A stretch of DNA of 64,000 nt from CAWJAP01 sp963834365. GTDB taxonomy: Bacteria; Acidobacteriota; Vicinamibacteria; Vicinamibacterales; Vicinamibacteraceae. The DNA lies in contig CAWIBS010000035.1 in assembly GCA_963834365.1 (NCBI GenBank), positions 1-64,000 of the forward strand, written 5' to 3'. Position 1 is the first letter of the stretch; every line of letters starts with the position of its first letter. Under the pieces are notes generated by a model. The model did not search any database and was not told the DNA's origin. It saw nothing but the letters and a program-made list of their open reading frames with translations. Both the position numbers and the translations under genes were made by a program. Positions 55,407-64,000 of this stretch are shown piece after piece.

Positions 55407-58159
55407 AGAACGCTGTTCTCTGCGCGCTGGCGTTGAGCGCCTCGTTGATGCGGGCGAGGCTCTCGGCCAGGTGAGCCCGGGTCTCGAGTGGCATGGGCAC
55501 GGCGGGCGCGCCGAGCGCTCGCTGCAGATCGCGCCTGAGCGTCCCCAGGTAATGGCGCGCCAGTGTCCGCGCGTCCTCCGGCGCCGCCGTCTCTCTCAGC
55601 AGCATTCCCACGAGCCGTCGCAGGTGCTCACGCTGCAGGGCGCGCCGGTAGCTCCGGATATCGAGGCTGCGGGCTGCGCCCTTCGTCTCCGACCAGACCG
55701 CATCCTGCAGCCCGCCGAACAGTTCGCTGATCCGGAAGAGGTCAGCCGGCTCGGTTTTGACCTCGTTGTCGAGCATGCGGTTGAGGACGATGGGGTGGAG
55801 GACGCGATCGAGGACCGACCGCTGGATCCCGAGCACGACGGCGTGCACCGGGTAGTCGAATCGGGTCACGTTCGCCGAGAAGTCGATGAAGTTCGTGAAC
55901 CGCTCGCTGGCGAGCTTGTTGAGCAGCTTCGGCGAGAACTGGAACGCGTTGGCCGAGAACAGGTGCGTCTGCAGGAGCTTCAGTGCGTCCCGCTGCTGGG
56001 CGGCGGGAACGGGCTGGAACGGCGCGCGATTGCCGGTGTCGCCCACGTGATCGCGATAGTGGTAGACGCCGCCGATGTACTTCGCGGCCATCCGCATCGA
56101 GTTGCCGGTCTGGTTCATGGCGCTCGCAAAGCTGCGCCGCAGGATCTGGTAGCCTTCGCCCGGCTTCGCGAGCTTGGTGTCGACGTTGGCGAAGATCTCT
56201 CGCGCCAGTTGCACGCGATGGCGATGGAACTCGAGCGGGTCGGCGCCGAGATCGAACCGGTTCACGCCCGGATCCATGTCGAACGGCTCGCCGCTGATGC
56301 CGGCATCCTCGTCGGTGGCGAAGGCCAGCAGCGGATCCGATACGCGCGAGGCAATCGTCCGGAGCTCGGCGCGCTCCCCTTCGGGACTCGGCGCGGCCAG
56401 CGGCTTGTAGGCGTACTCGATCGCCCACATGTCGTAGGGCCCCACCGTCGTCTGGTGATATTCGCCCTGCCGGGCGCCCTTGGCCGCGACGTTCGAGGGG
56501 ATGTAGTCCATGACCGACCCGGTCAGGCCGTCCTTCCGCGTCAGCTCCGCATCCTGCAACTGCGCGGACGTCCGGATCATGCTGGCGCGGAAGTTGTGCC
56601 GCAGGCCGAGCGTGTGCCCGACCTCGTGCGCGGCAATCTCGCGCAGGAACTGGTCGATGAACGCCTCCGTTTCCGGGGAGTCGGGCTCGTATCCGCGTGA
56701 CTCGAGGAGGCTGGCGGTGAACTCGGCATCGACGATCGCCGCGCTCGCATAGTCGCACAGTCGATGGGCCGGCATGGTGGACCATGGCGCCATGAAGCCG
56801 GTGGGCATCGCCGGGTCGCCATGTGTCGCCGGACCGATCACCTCCGTCATCTCGCGGCGGAACATCCGCGTCATCCCCTCCGCGAACCGGATATCGGCGT
56901 TGAAGATCTGGCCCGTCGTCGGATCGACCGACGAGGGACCCTGGGCAAAGGTCGCGTCAGTCGTGACGATCCACCGGATCGTGCTGTAGCGAACATCGCC
57001 CGAATCCCAGTCGGCGTCGTCGGGCTGCTCCTTCACCTCGATCGCATCGACGAACCCCGCCCGTTCGAACGCCTTGTTCCAGGCCAGGACGCCCTCGCGA
57101 ATCGCCGGGCGGTACTTCACCGGAATGGTGTTCTCCAGCCAGAACACGATCGGCTGCTTCGGCCGCGAGACGACGGCAGCCGGGTCGGCCTTCTCGAGAT
57201 GCCAGCGATCGATGTAGCGCACGGAGGGCGAGAAGGGAATGTCGGTGCCGTAGTTCTGCCGCTGCGTGAAGAAGTGGCCCACACGGTCGTCGGCCAGACG
57301 AGGACGGTATCCGGTCTGCGGGAGCTCTGCGACGCTGTAGCGAAACCTCATGAGCAGGCTGCGCACATCGACGAGCGTGCGCGGGCGCGGCGGCGTCGGC
57401 GGCGGCGTGCTGCCCGGCGCGACCAGCGGCGGCACGGGCGGGCGATCGACGGCGTAGTGCGCGATCGTCTCGATCTCCGTGTTCGCGCTCGAAGCTGCGG
57501 AGTTGGCCGAATGCCGAGTTCTTCGCGTCGAAGCGGTAGGGAATCCGGTACGTCGCCTCGAGCGCGTAGCTGAGCATCGGAAGATCCGTCAGCAGAATCG
57601 CCCCGAGGTCGATCAGCAGGCTCTTGCGCTCGGGATGCGGCAGGCTCTCGACTTTCGCCGACCCGAGAATCGAGTCGCTGAACGACTGCTTGACGGCACG
57701 GCTCAACGGCGGGTTGTCCACGGCGATGTGGGAGGTGTTCTTCCCGATCAACTGCACCAGGGTCCCCTCCTTGTGGAAGACGACCGGGACCGTGCCGCAC
57801 ATGGCCGCCGCGTAGAAGCCCCGCTCGCCCAGCCCGGTCTCGCACGTCAGCTCGAGCACATACATGCGTTCGAGCTGATCGGGCTTGAGCTCGAGCCACA
57901 CCTTCTCTGGCGTGCGATACATCGTGAACAGTCCGCTCGTGACCTGGGCATCCTTCACAATCTCCGCAAACGGCTTCTCCTTCGGAGGCTCCGGTTTCTT
58001 GGCGGCCTCGTCTTTCTTCGCCGCGTCGTCCGGCTTCTTCGTCGCCTCGTCCGGCGGTTTCGCCTGGGGCGCCTGAGGACCAGGCGCGGCGGAGACGACG
58101 TCAGCAACACACAGGCAGATGGCGGCCATCACCGCCAGGACGCGAGATGCATGTCTCAT
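55405..58159 (-). CDS. Exported zinc metalloprotease, DUF5117/DUF5118 type (one frameshift)
   Basis: The protein has about 917 residues. It has a leader (VLAVMAAICLCVADVVSAA), a Lys/Pro/Glu-rich linker (residues about 30-65), DUF5118-like and DUF5117-like domains, and a C-terminal peptidase part with the metzincin motif HEVGHTLGLRH (about 56594-56628). The downstream NFRASM and SVMDYIPSN suit the metzincin Met-turn region. One shift near 57490 separates SFEREHG from TEIETIAHYAVDRPP and both sides match the family. ATG 58159 has GGAG at seven bases. Substrate unknown. The stop codon touches the end of a palindromic element, and the gene's upstream region holds another. Confidence 0.87.
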
Positions 58160-58289
58160 GGCCACACTCCGTGTTGAATACCGACGACCAAGGGGGACAG
58201 AACCTTCGACGTCTGGATGAACCGCCGGTTCCCGGAACCAGAGAGGCCTCGGGACGCTGGATTGATGAGCTGGACCCGGCGGAGGTTGT

Positions 58290-58481
58290 GGGAGGCAACG
58301 GAGGGGATGGAGGGAACGGTCTTAACACAGAGGAACGAAGAAACGGAGACGAACAGAGAAGACCGATTATTGGTTGTTTTGGTTCGTTGTTGTTTGACCG
58401 ATTTGTATTTCTCCGTTCGTCTCCGCTTCTTCGTTGCTCTGTGTTAAAACCGTTTCCTCCGTCTCCTCCGCTGCCTCCTCC
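58290..58481. repeat. Large palindromic element, copy 3
   Basis: The left arm (GAGGGGATGGAGGGAACGG, TCTTAACACAGAGGAACG) pairs with the right arm (TTGCTCTGTGTTAAAACCG, TTTCCTCCGTCTCCTCCG). The centre is about 50 bases, T/G-rich, and itself contains a GACCGAT...ATTTG mirror. It lies between the divergent metalloprotease and SMP-30-like genes and fills most of that 335 bp gap. Confidence 0.9.
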
Positions 58482-58494
58482 ACTGCTTCGAAGC

Positions 58495-59613
58495 ATGCGC
58501 ACGCCATCACCCGTCGCTTCCGCCATCGCGATCGTAGTCATGTCGCTCACCGGCGGGACAGCTCCGCCGTCCGGTCAAACACCGGACACGACGACGCTCG
58601 TGCCCGACAAGGCGTTCACGGATGGCATCGAAGGCCCCGCGGTCGATCGCGACGGCCGCATCTACATCGTCAATTTCGAGCGTCAGGGCACGATCGGCGT
58701 CGTGAGTCCCGGCGGGCAAGCCGAGCTGTTCGTGGCCCTGCCCGACGGCTCGATCGCCAACGGCATCCGATTTGGTCCGCCGCCGACGGTCGATGCCTCG
58801 TCGCCAGGGGCGTGGTCGGGCCCGCTCGTCATGTACGTCGCGGACTACACGAAGCACAACATCCTTCGAATCGATCCGGCGACGAAGGCCGTGACGGTCT
58901 TCGCACACCAGCCGGCGATGAACCAGCCGAACGACGTGGCCATTGCCGCGGACGGACGGCTGTTCGCGAGCGACCCGAACTGGAAGGCGGGCACCGGGCA
59001 GGTGTGGCGCATCGAACGCGACGGGCAGACGTCGCGCCTCGAGACGGGGATGGGGACGACCAACGGGATCGAGGTGAGCCCGGATGGCCGTCGGCTGTAC
59101 GTGAACGAGTCGGTGCAGCGAAACGTCTGGGCCTACGACCTCTCGCCCAGAGGGGACGTGAGCGGGAAGCGACTCTTGATCAAGTTCGACGACTTCGGGA
59201 TGGACGGCATGCGGGCCGATGTCGACGGCAACCTGTACATCACGCGCCACGGCAAGGGGACCGTGGCAAAGGTGTCACCCGAGGGCCGGCTGCTGAAAGA
59301 GATCCGGATGCAGGGCGCCAAGCCGAGCAACATCGCCTTCGGCGGTCCCGACGGCCGCACGGCCTATGTCACGCTGCAGGATCGTGGAGCGGTCGAGACG
59401 TTCAGAGTGGAGTCGCCCGGCCGCGAGTGGGCGATGATCCAGAAGCAGTCGCATTCGTACGACGCAATCTGCAGGGTCCTTCCGCACTCCGGCAGGCGGG
59501 ACCCATCTGTGGAACTGCACCCGGTTTTCGGATACCCTACCGGCCAATCCATCAGCGTTTCGAATGGCTCGCGCCCGCGCCGGGCCATTCACCGGGAGCC
59601 TGCCCATGATTGA
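58495..59613 (+). CDS. Exported SMP-30/gluconolactonase-like beta-propeller
   Basis: The protein has 372 residues. A leader (ASAIAIVVMSLTGGTAPPSGQ) precedes a six-bladed SMP-30-type propeller: KAFTDGIEGPAVDRDGRIYIVNFE, YVADYTKHNILRIDPATK, NQPNDVAIAADGRLFASDPNW, GTTNGIEVSPDGRRLYVNES, GMRADVDGNLYITRHGKGTVAKVSPEG. The conserved Glu, Asn and Asp metal ligands of the family are in these strands. It would hydrolyse sugar lactones or a related ester in the periplasm. The last 45 residues after GREWAMIQ do not look like the family and may be read-through from a small shift. It overlaps the tldD start by seven bases. Confidence 0.83.
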   Translation: MRTPSPVASAIAIVVMSLTGGTAPPSGQTPDTTTLVPDKAFTDGIEGPAVDRDGRIYIVNFERQGTIGVVSPGGQAELFVALPDGSIANGIRFGPPPTVDASSPGAWSGPLVMYVADYTKHNILRIDPATKAVTVFAHQPAMNQPNDVAIAADGRLFASDPNWKAGTGQVWRIERDGQTSRLETGMGTTNGIEVSPDGRRLYVNESVQRNVWAYDLSPRGDVSGKRLLIKFDDFGMDGMRADVDGNLYITRHGKGTVAKVSPEGRLLKEIRMQGAKPSNIAFGGPDGRTAYVTLQDRGAVETFRVESPGREWAMIQKQSHSYDAICRVLPHSGRRDPSVELHPVFGYPTGQSISVSNGSRPRRAIHREPAHD

Positions 59614-61154
59614 CCGACGCCGGTTCGTCCACTCGATGGTTGCGCTCGGCGCCAGCACCGGGTTGCGCCCGCCTCTCGAGCTCTTCGGCGCCGCGCCGGA
59701 AGGCGAGCTCGACGGCCTGGCCGACGCCGCGCTCGCCTCGGCGAAGAAGCTGGGCGCCAGCTATGCAGACATGCGGATCAACCAGTACGCCGGCAGTTCA
59801 TCATCACGCGCGACCGTCGCGTCGAGAACCTCGTCAACTTCGACGACTACGGCTTCGGCGTTCGCGTCATCGTCGACGGCACCTGGGGCTTCGCGAGCAG
59901 CAGCATCGTCAGCAAGGAGGAGATCGCGCGAGTCGCGGCGCAGGCGGTCGCGATCGCGCGTGCCAACCGCGGATCAACGCCGAGGCGGTCGTGCTGGCGC
60001 CGGTCGAAGGCCTACAAGACTCCTGGAACACACCGGTCAAGAAGAACCCCTTCGACATCCCGATTCAGCCAAAGGTCGATCTCCTGCTCCAGGTGCACGA
60101 AGAGGCGCTCAAGGTCCCGGGCGCGAGCTTCGTCACGGCCTACATGATGTTCGTCAACGAAGACAAGTACTTCGCCTCGAGCGAGGGTTCGCGCATCCGT
60201 CAGTCGCTCATTCGCTCCTACCCGTTCTTCTCGGTGACGGCGGTCGACAAGGCGACGGGCAAGTTCTACTCGCGTGCCTCGCTGACGGCGCCGATGGGCA
60301 TGGGCTACGAATACGTCGAGAGCTATCCGCTGTCGCCGAAGCGAGCAGGCGGCCGAGGAAGCCGTGGCCATGCACAAGGCGAAGACGGTCACCCCGGGCC
60401 TCAAGCAGCTGATCCTGCATCCGACCAACCTGTGGCTGACGATCCACGAATCGGTGGGCCACCCGACCGAGCTCGATCGCGCGCTCGGCTACGAGGCGAA
60501 CTTCGCCGGCACCAGCTTCCTCACCACCGACAAGCTGGGCAAGTTCGAGTTCGGGGCGAAGATCGTCAACCTCGTCGCCGACAGGACGCAGGACCGGGGC
60601 TCGCGACCTGCGGCTACGACGACGACGGGGTCAAGACGTCGCGCTGGCACCTGGTGAAGGACGGGCTGTTCGTCGACTATCAGACCACCCGCGAGCAGGC
60701 GCACCTGATCGGCCAGAAGGCCTCGCACGGGTGCAGCTACGCCGACAGCTGGGCGTCGATCCCGTTCCAGCGCATGCCCAACGTCTCGCTCGAGCCGGGC
60801 GAGAAGGACGTCAGCGAGGACGACATCATCTCGGCCACCGACGACGGCGTCTTGATCAAGGGCAACGCGAGCTTCAGCATCGACCAGCAGCGCTACAACT
60901 TCCAGTTCGGCGGTCAGACGTTCTGGGAGGTGAAGAACGGGAAGATCACGACGCAACTGCGCGACGTCGCCTATCAGTCGAACACCACCGACTTCTGGAA
61001 GTCGTGCGATCTGCTCGGCGGCCGGTCGACCTACGCGCTCGGCGGCGCGTTCAACGACGGCAAGGGCAACCCGGCGCAGAGCAACGCCGTCAGCCACGGC
61101 TGCCCGATCGCGCGCTTCGCCCGCGTCAACATCCTCAACACGGGAACGCTGACC
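59607..61154 (+). CDS. tldD: TldD-family metalloprotease subunit with Tat-like leader (several frameshifts)
   Basis: This is the catalytic partner of the TldD/TldE zinc protease. A Tat-like leader (DRRRFVHSMVALGAS) is followed by the N-terminal domain (ASYADMRINQYAG, then RVENLVNFDDYGFGVRVIVDGTWGFASSS in another frame). The metal site is TIHESVGHPTELDRALGYEANFAGTSF, containing HESVGH (about 60445-60462), and the C-terminal domain has SHGCPIARFARVNILNTG. Frames change near 59795, 59960, 60345 and 60600. No stop separates it from tldE in the given sequence, but a one-base correction after NTG would read TGA right before ATG 61155. Characterised TldD/E heterodimers trim peptides. Confidence 0.85.
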
Positions 61155-62501
61155 ATGATCTGGACGAGCGAACAGGCGAAGAAGCTGACCGACCGCGTGC
61201 TCGCGCTGAGCAAGGCGGACGACATGCTCGTGACCGTCAACGGCGGCGAGAGCGCCAACGTGCGCTTCGCGCGCAACACGGCCACGACGGCCGGGGCATC
61301 GTCGACGCAGCCTTGGCGATCACGGCGCAGCTTCGGCAAGCGGTCCGGCACGGTCACCGCTGCCAGTTCGATGATGCCAGCCTCGAGCGTGCGGTGCGGA
61401 ACGCTGAGGAGATCGCGCGGCTGGCGCAGGAGAATCCGGAGGCCATGCCGGTGCTGGGGCCGCAGACGATCGCGCCGGGCCGCGCCTGGTTCGACGACGT
61501 CGCCGGCGCGTCTCCCGAGTGGCGTGCGTCGTCGGTCCAGACGGCGATCGGGTTGAGCAAGAAGCAGGACCTGGTCTCGGCCGGGTTCGTCCAGACGCAG
61601 GCAGGAATGCAGGCCGTCGCGAGCTCGAAGGGCCTCTTCGCCTACGACCGCTTCACCTCCGCGGGATACAGCCTGACCGCGCGAACACCGGACGGCACGG
61701 GCTCGGGCTGGGCCTCCGCGTCCGCCAACGAGCTGCGTCTGCTCGACCCGGCGAAGCTGGCGGCCGCGGCCATCGAGAAGGCGGCACGGTCGAAATCGCC
61801 GGTCAGCATCGAACCCGGGAAGTACACCGTCGTCCTCGAACCGGCCGCGGTGGCCGACCTGCTCTCGTTCATGATGTTCGCGGCGGACGCGCGCCAGACC
61901 GACGAAGGCCGGAGCGCTTCTCGAAAAAGGGCGGCGGCAGCCGCGTCGGCGAGCTCATGTTCGACGAGAAGGTGCAGATCTACTCCGATCCGGACCATCC
62001 GCTCGCGCCCACCTGAAGTTCGCGATGTTTTCCCTGCCATCCGACCAGGGCCTGCCGATGGCGAAGCACGTCTGGGTGGAGAAGGGTGTGCTGAAGGACC
62101 TCACGTATACGCGGTTCTGGGCCCAGAAGATGGACAAGGCGCCGACCCCTCTGCCGTCGAATTTCATCATGGAGGGCGGCACGGCGACGATGGCGGACCT
62201 CATCTCGGGAACCGAGCGCGGCCTGCTCGTGACACGATTCTGGTACGTGCGGATGCTCGACCCGCAGGCCCTGATGATCACGGGGCTGACCCGCGATGGC
62301 CTGTTCCTGATCGAGAAGGGCAAGGTCACGCGGCCAGTCAAGAACCTGCGCTGGAACGAGAGCCCGATCGTGGCATTCAACAACATCGACGCGATGACGC
62401 CGGCCGAGCGGGCAGGTGGGGGCGCCAGCCCGATCTCGCTGGTCTGCCCGGCCGTCCGGATCCGGGAGTTCACGTTCACGAGCTCCTCGGATGCGATATA
62501 G
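61155..62501 (+). CDS. tldE: TldE/PmbA-family protein (several frameshifts)
   Basis: This is the non-catalytic partner of TldD. It starts MIWTSEQAKKLTDRVLALSKADDMLVTVNGGE (in pieces) and continues in changing frames: FGKRSGTVTAASFDDASLERAVRNAEEIARLAQENPE, then SIEPGKYTVVLEPAAVADLL, RVGELMFDEKVQIYSDPDHPLAP and a C-terminal ISGTERGLLVTRFWYVRMLDPQALMITGLTRDGLFLIEKGK. The ending SPAVRIREFTFTS-like sequence is typical of the family. Shifts lie near 61290-61360, 61910 and 62018. The pair tldD-tldE is conserved across bacteria, which supports this split despite the missing stop. Confidence 0.83.
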
Positions 62502-62510
62502 GCGTGGAGA

Positions 62511-62707
62511 CAGCGGAGGGGACGGAGGGAACGGTTTTAACACAGAGCAACGAAGAAACGGAGGCGAACGGAGAAATCCAAATCCAAATCCATACAAAAG
62601 AAATTCACAGAAATAGAAATAGGAACAAAGATAGGTTCTTCTCTGTTCGTCTCCGTTACTTCGTTGCTCTGTGTTAAAACCGTTCCCTCCGTCCCCTCCG
62701 TTCCCTC
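62511..62707. repeat. Large palindromic element, copy 4
   Basis: The left arm (GGAGGGGACGGAGGGAACGG, TTTTAACACAGAGCAACG) pairs with the right arm (CGTTGCTCTGTGTTAAAACC, GTTCCCTCCGTCCCCTCCG). The centre is about 60 bases, A-rich, with direct repeats (ATCCAAATCC, AGAAAT...AGAAAT). The right edge touches the TTG start of the M14 gene. Confidence 0.9.
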
Positions 62708-63928
62708 TTGCGATCGCTCGCGACCGTCCTGTCCGCGGGCATCGTCGCCGCAACTCACCAGCGGCCCGCACAGGCCGGCGACGGCTCGGCTCCGGAGTTC
62801 ATCGACACCGGCTTCGAGAATGCCTCCCCGCTCTGGTACGAGGTGGTCGATGGCGTGGTGAGGATTCACCTGATCTACGATCACGAGCGGGCCTCGCCGA
62901 ATCGGGCGGCCGGACACATCCACTTCCTCCTCCACGCGCGCCGCGGCGCCACGTTCACGCTCGAATTCAAGAACCTCGACAACGTCTGGAACGGCCAGCC
63001 GGGTTCCGTCGCTGGAGAGCTCAAGACGGTCGCGATCTCCGGGGACGGGCAGACCTGGAAAGTGGTGCCGACCGACAGCCTTCCCGGGAATCGCGTCCAG
63101 CTCCGCGTCGAGATGCCGGGGCCGAGGCTGTACGTCGCGCGCCTCGAACCCTATCGCGTGTCGGACCTCGACCACCTGCTCCAGTCGATCCGCACCAACC
63201 CTCTCGTGCGGATCACTCCCATCGGCAGGACCGTGGCTGGCCGCGACCTGGAGATCGTGCAGCTCGGAAGCCCGGCCGCGCCCTACCACGTGTTCGTGCG
63301 CGCGCGGGCGCATCCGTGGGAGGCGGGCAGCAACTGGGTCGCCGAGGGACTCATCCGCCGGCTCCTGAAGGGTGACGAGGAGGCGCAGAAGTTCCTGCGC
63401 GTCTACCGCGTCAGCCTGCTCCCGATGGCGAACAAGGACGGCGTCGCGCGCGGCGGGACGCGATTCAACCTGCGCGGGATGGATCTCAATCGCGGGTGGA
63501 GCACGCCGGCAAGTCCCGAGCTCGCGCCCGAGAACGCGGCGCTCGAAACCTGGCTCGAACGCGAGATCGCGTCAGGCCGAAAACCCGACCTCGCGCTGGA
63601 GCTGCACAACGATGGCAGTGGCCGGCTGCACATCAGCCGTCCGCCCGTGCCGCAGCTCGATCGCCATCTCGCCCGGATGACGATCTTCGAGGCGCTGCTG
63701 CGGCAGAAGACCTGGTTCACCGAAGGCGCGACCAACGCGGCCTTCCGCAACAGCGGCACGCTCGGAGACGGCTGGCTCGAACGCTACGGCATCGACGCGA
63801 TGGTCCACGAATTCAACTGCAACTGGATCGCGGGCGTCAGGGACTATCCGTCGAGCCGGCACTGGATGGACTACGGTGCGAGCCTGGCCGGGGTCTTTCA
63901 CGACTACTTCGTGCGCGTGCAGCCCTGA
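62708..63928 (+). CDS. M14-family zinc carboxypeptidase (cytosolic-carboxypeptidase-like architecture, exported)
   Basis: The protein has 406 residues. A short leader (SLATVLSAGIVAATHQRPAQAG) is followed by an N-terminal beta-sandwich (about 30-150; GATFTLEFKNLDNVWNG). The catalytic domain has zinc ligands in ARAHPWEAGSNW (H202, E205) and ELHND (H300), the substrate-binding NLRGMDLNRGW, and the catalytic Glu in VHEFNCNW (about E368). The N-domain plus M14 arrangement resembles the M14B/M14D cytosolic carboxypeptidases that trim acidic tails, but here a signal peptide suggests a periplasmic or secreted enzyme. TTG 62708 abuts the palindrome. No clear ribosome binding site is visible. Confidence 0.86.
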   Translation: MRSLATVLSAGIVAATHQRPAQAGDGSAPEFIDTGFENASPLWYEVVDGVVRIHLIYDHERASPNRAAGHIHFLLHARRGATFTLEFKNLDNVWNGQPGSVAGELKTVAISGDGQTWKVVPTDSLPGNRVQLRVEMPGPRLYVARLEPYRVSDLDHLLQSIRTNPLVRITPIGRTVAGRDLEIVQLGSPAAPYHVFVRARAHPWEAGSNWVAEGLIRRLLKGDEEAQKFLRVYRVSLLPMANKDGVARGGTRFNLRGMDLNRGWSTPASPELAPENAALETWLEREIASGRKPDLALELHNDGSGRLHISRPPVPQLDRHLARMTIFEALLRQKTWFTEGATNAAFRNSGTLGDGWLERYGIDAMVHEFNCNWIAGVRDYPSSRHWMDYGASLAGVFHDYFVRVQP

Positions 63929-64000
63929 ACGGTCGCTCTTCGTGCCCGGCCGCTGGATCCTCATCGGTCCGTTTCCGCAGGTCGAAACACGAGGAAGTGC

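Noticed and set aside
63929..64000. Possible start of another gene (GTG near 63945)
   Set aside because: Only about 55 bases remain in the window, too few to support a coding call.

Overview
This is a GC-rich window that looks like an Acidobacteriota chromosome, most likely Vicinamibacteria-like. That placement is inferred from its gene content: Oar-like TonB receptors with a carboxypeptidase-regulatory N-terminus, a tandem pair of ADOP/MacB-type permeases, a DUF5916-type outer-membrane protein, FG-GAP/ASPIC-UnbV proteins, a DUF5117-type metalloprotease, and many exported enzymes with Tat-like leaders. I see no rRNA, tRNA, transposase, phage gene or CRISPR array.

Layout. 0-1.2 kb: a PcaD-PcaC (PcaL-type) fusion. 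1.4-24.8 kb: a carbohydrate-utilisation-like block containing a GH51 arabinofuranosidase, two tandem near-duplicate Oar-like TonB receptors that each carry their own copied promoter, two TPR proteins, three FG-GAP/ASPIC-UnbV proteins, a second GH51 enzyme and a GH5-like enzyme. 24.8-30.9 kb: an LLM flavin oxidoreductase and endonuclease IV (minus strand), a DUF5916-like barrel and a Gfo/Idh/MocA oxidoreductase (plus strand). 31-34.2 kb (minus strand): a candidate c-di-AMP (ydaO-type) riboswitch, then SPFH protein, NamZ-like muramidase and exported methyltransferase in one tight operon. 34.2-42.4 kb: a potassium locus with a separate KdpD N-terminal protein on the minus strand and, divergently, two micro-ORFs, kdpF, kdpA, kdpC, kdpB, a KdpD-type histidine kinase and kdpE. 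42.5-49.1 kb: a third TonB receptor, modABC and a divergent HTH-TOBE regulator. 49.5-54.6 kb: two ADOP permeases. 54.6-64 kb: a membrane-anchored unknown, a metzincin-type metalloprotease, an SMP-30-like protein, TldD, TldE and an M14 carboxypeptidase.

The gene-free stretches are not empty. They hold two families of inverted repeats. One is a large palindrome of about 155-200 bp with conserved arms and unrelated AT-rich centres (four copies). The other is a small hairpin with a conserved TTCA/TGAA-type loop and stems that change in a base-paired way (more than ten copies). Low-complexity ACTGG/CTGGT pentamer tracts also occur twice.

Many genes are broken by single-base shifts. Several are simple doublings of one base in otherwise fully conserved protein sequence, so I read most of them as consensus sequencing errors. 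Spans given for such genes cover the whole inferred gene. The potassium locus, with its riboswitch-led neighbour operon, split KdpD and micro-ORFs, is the most interesting functional region. The palindrome families are the most interesting non-coding signal.
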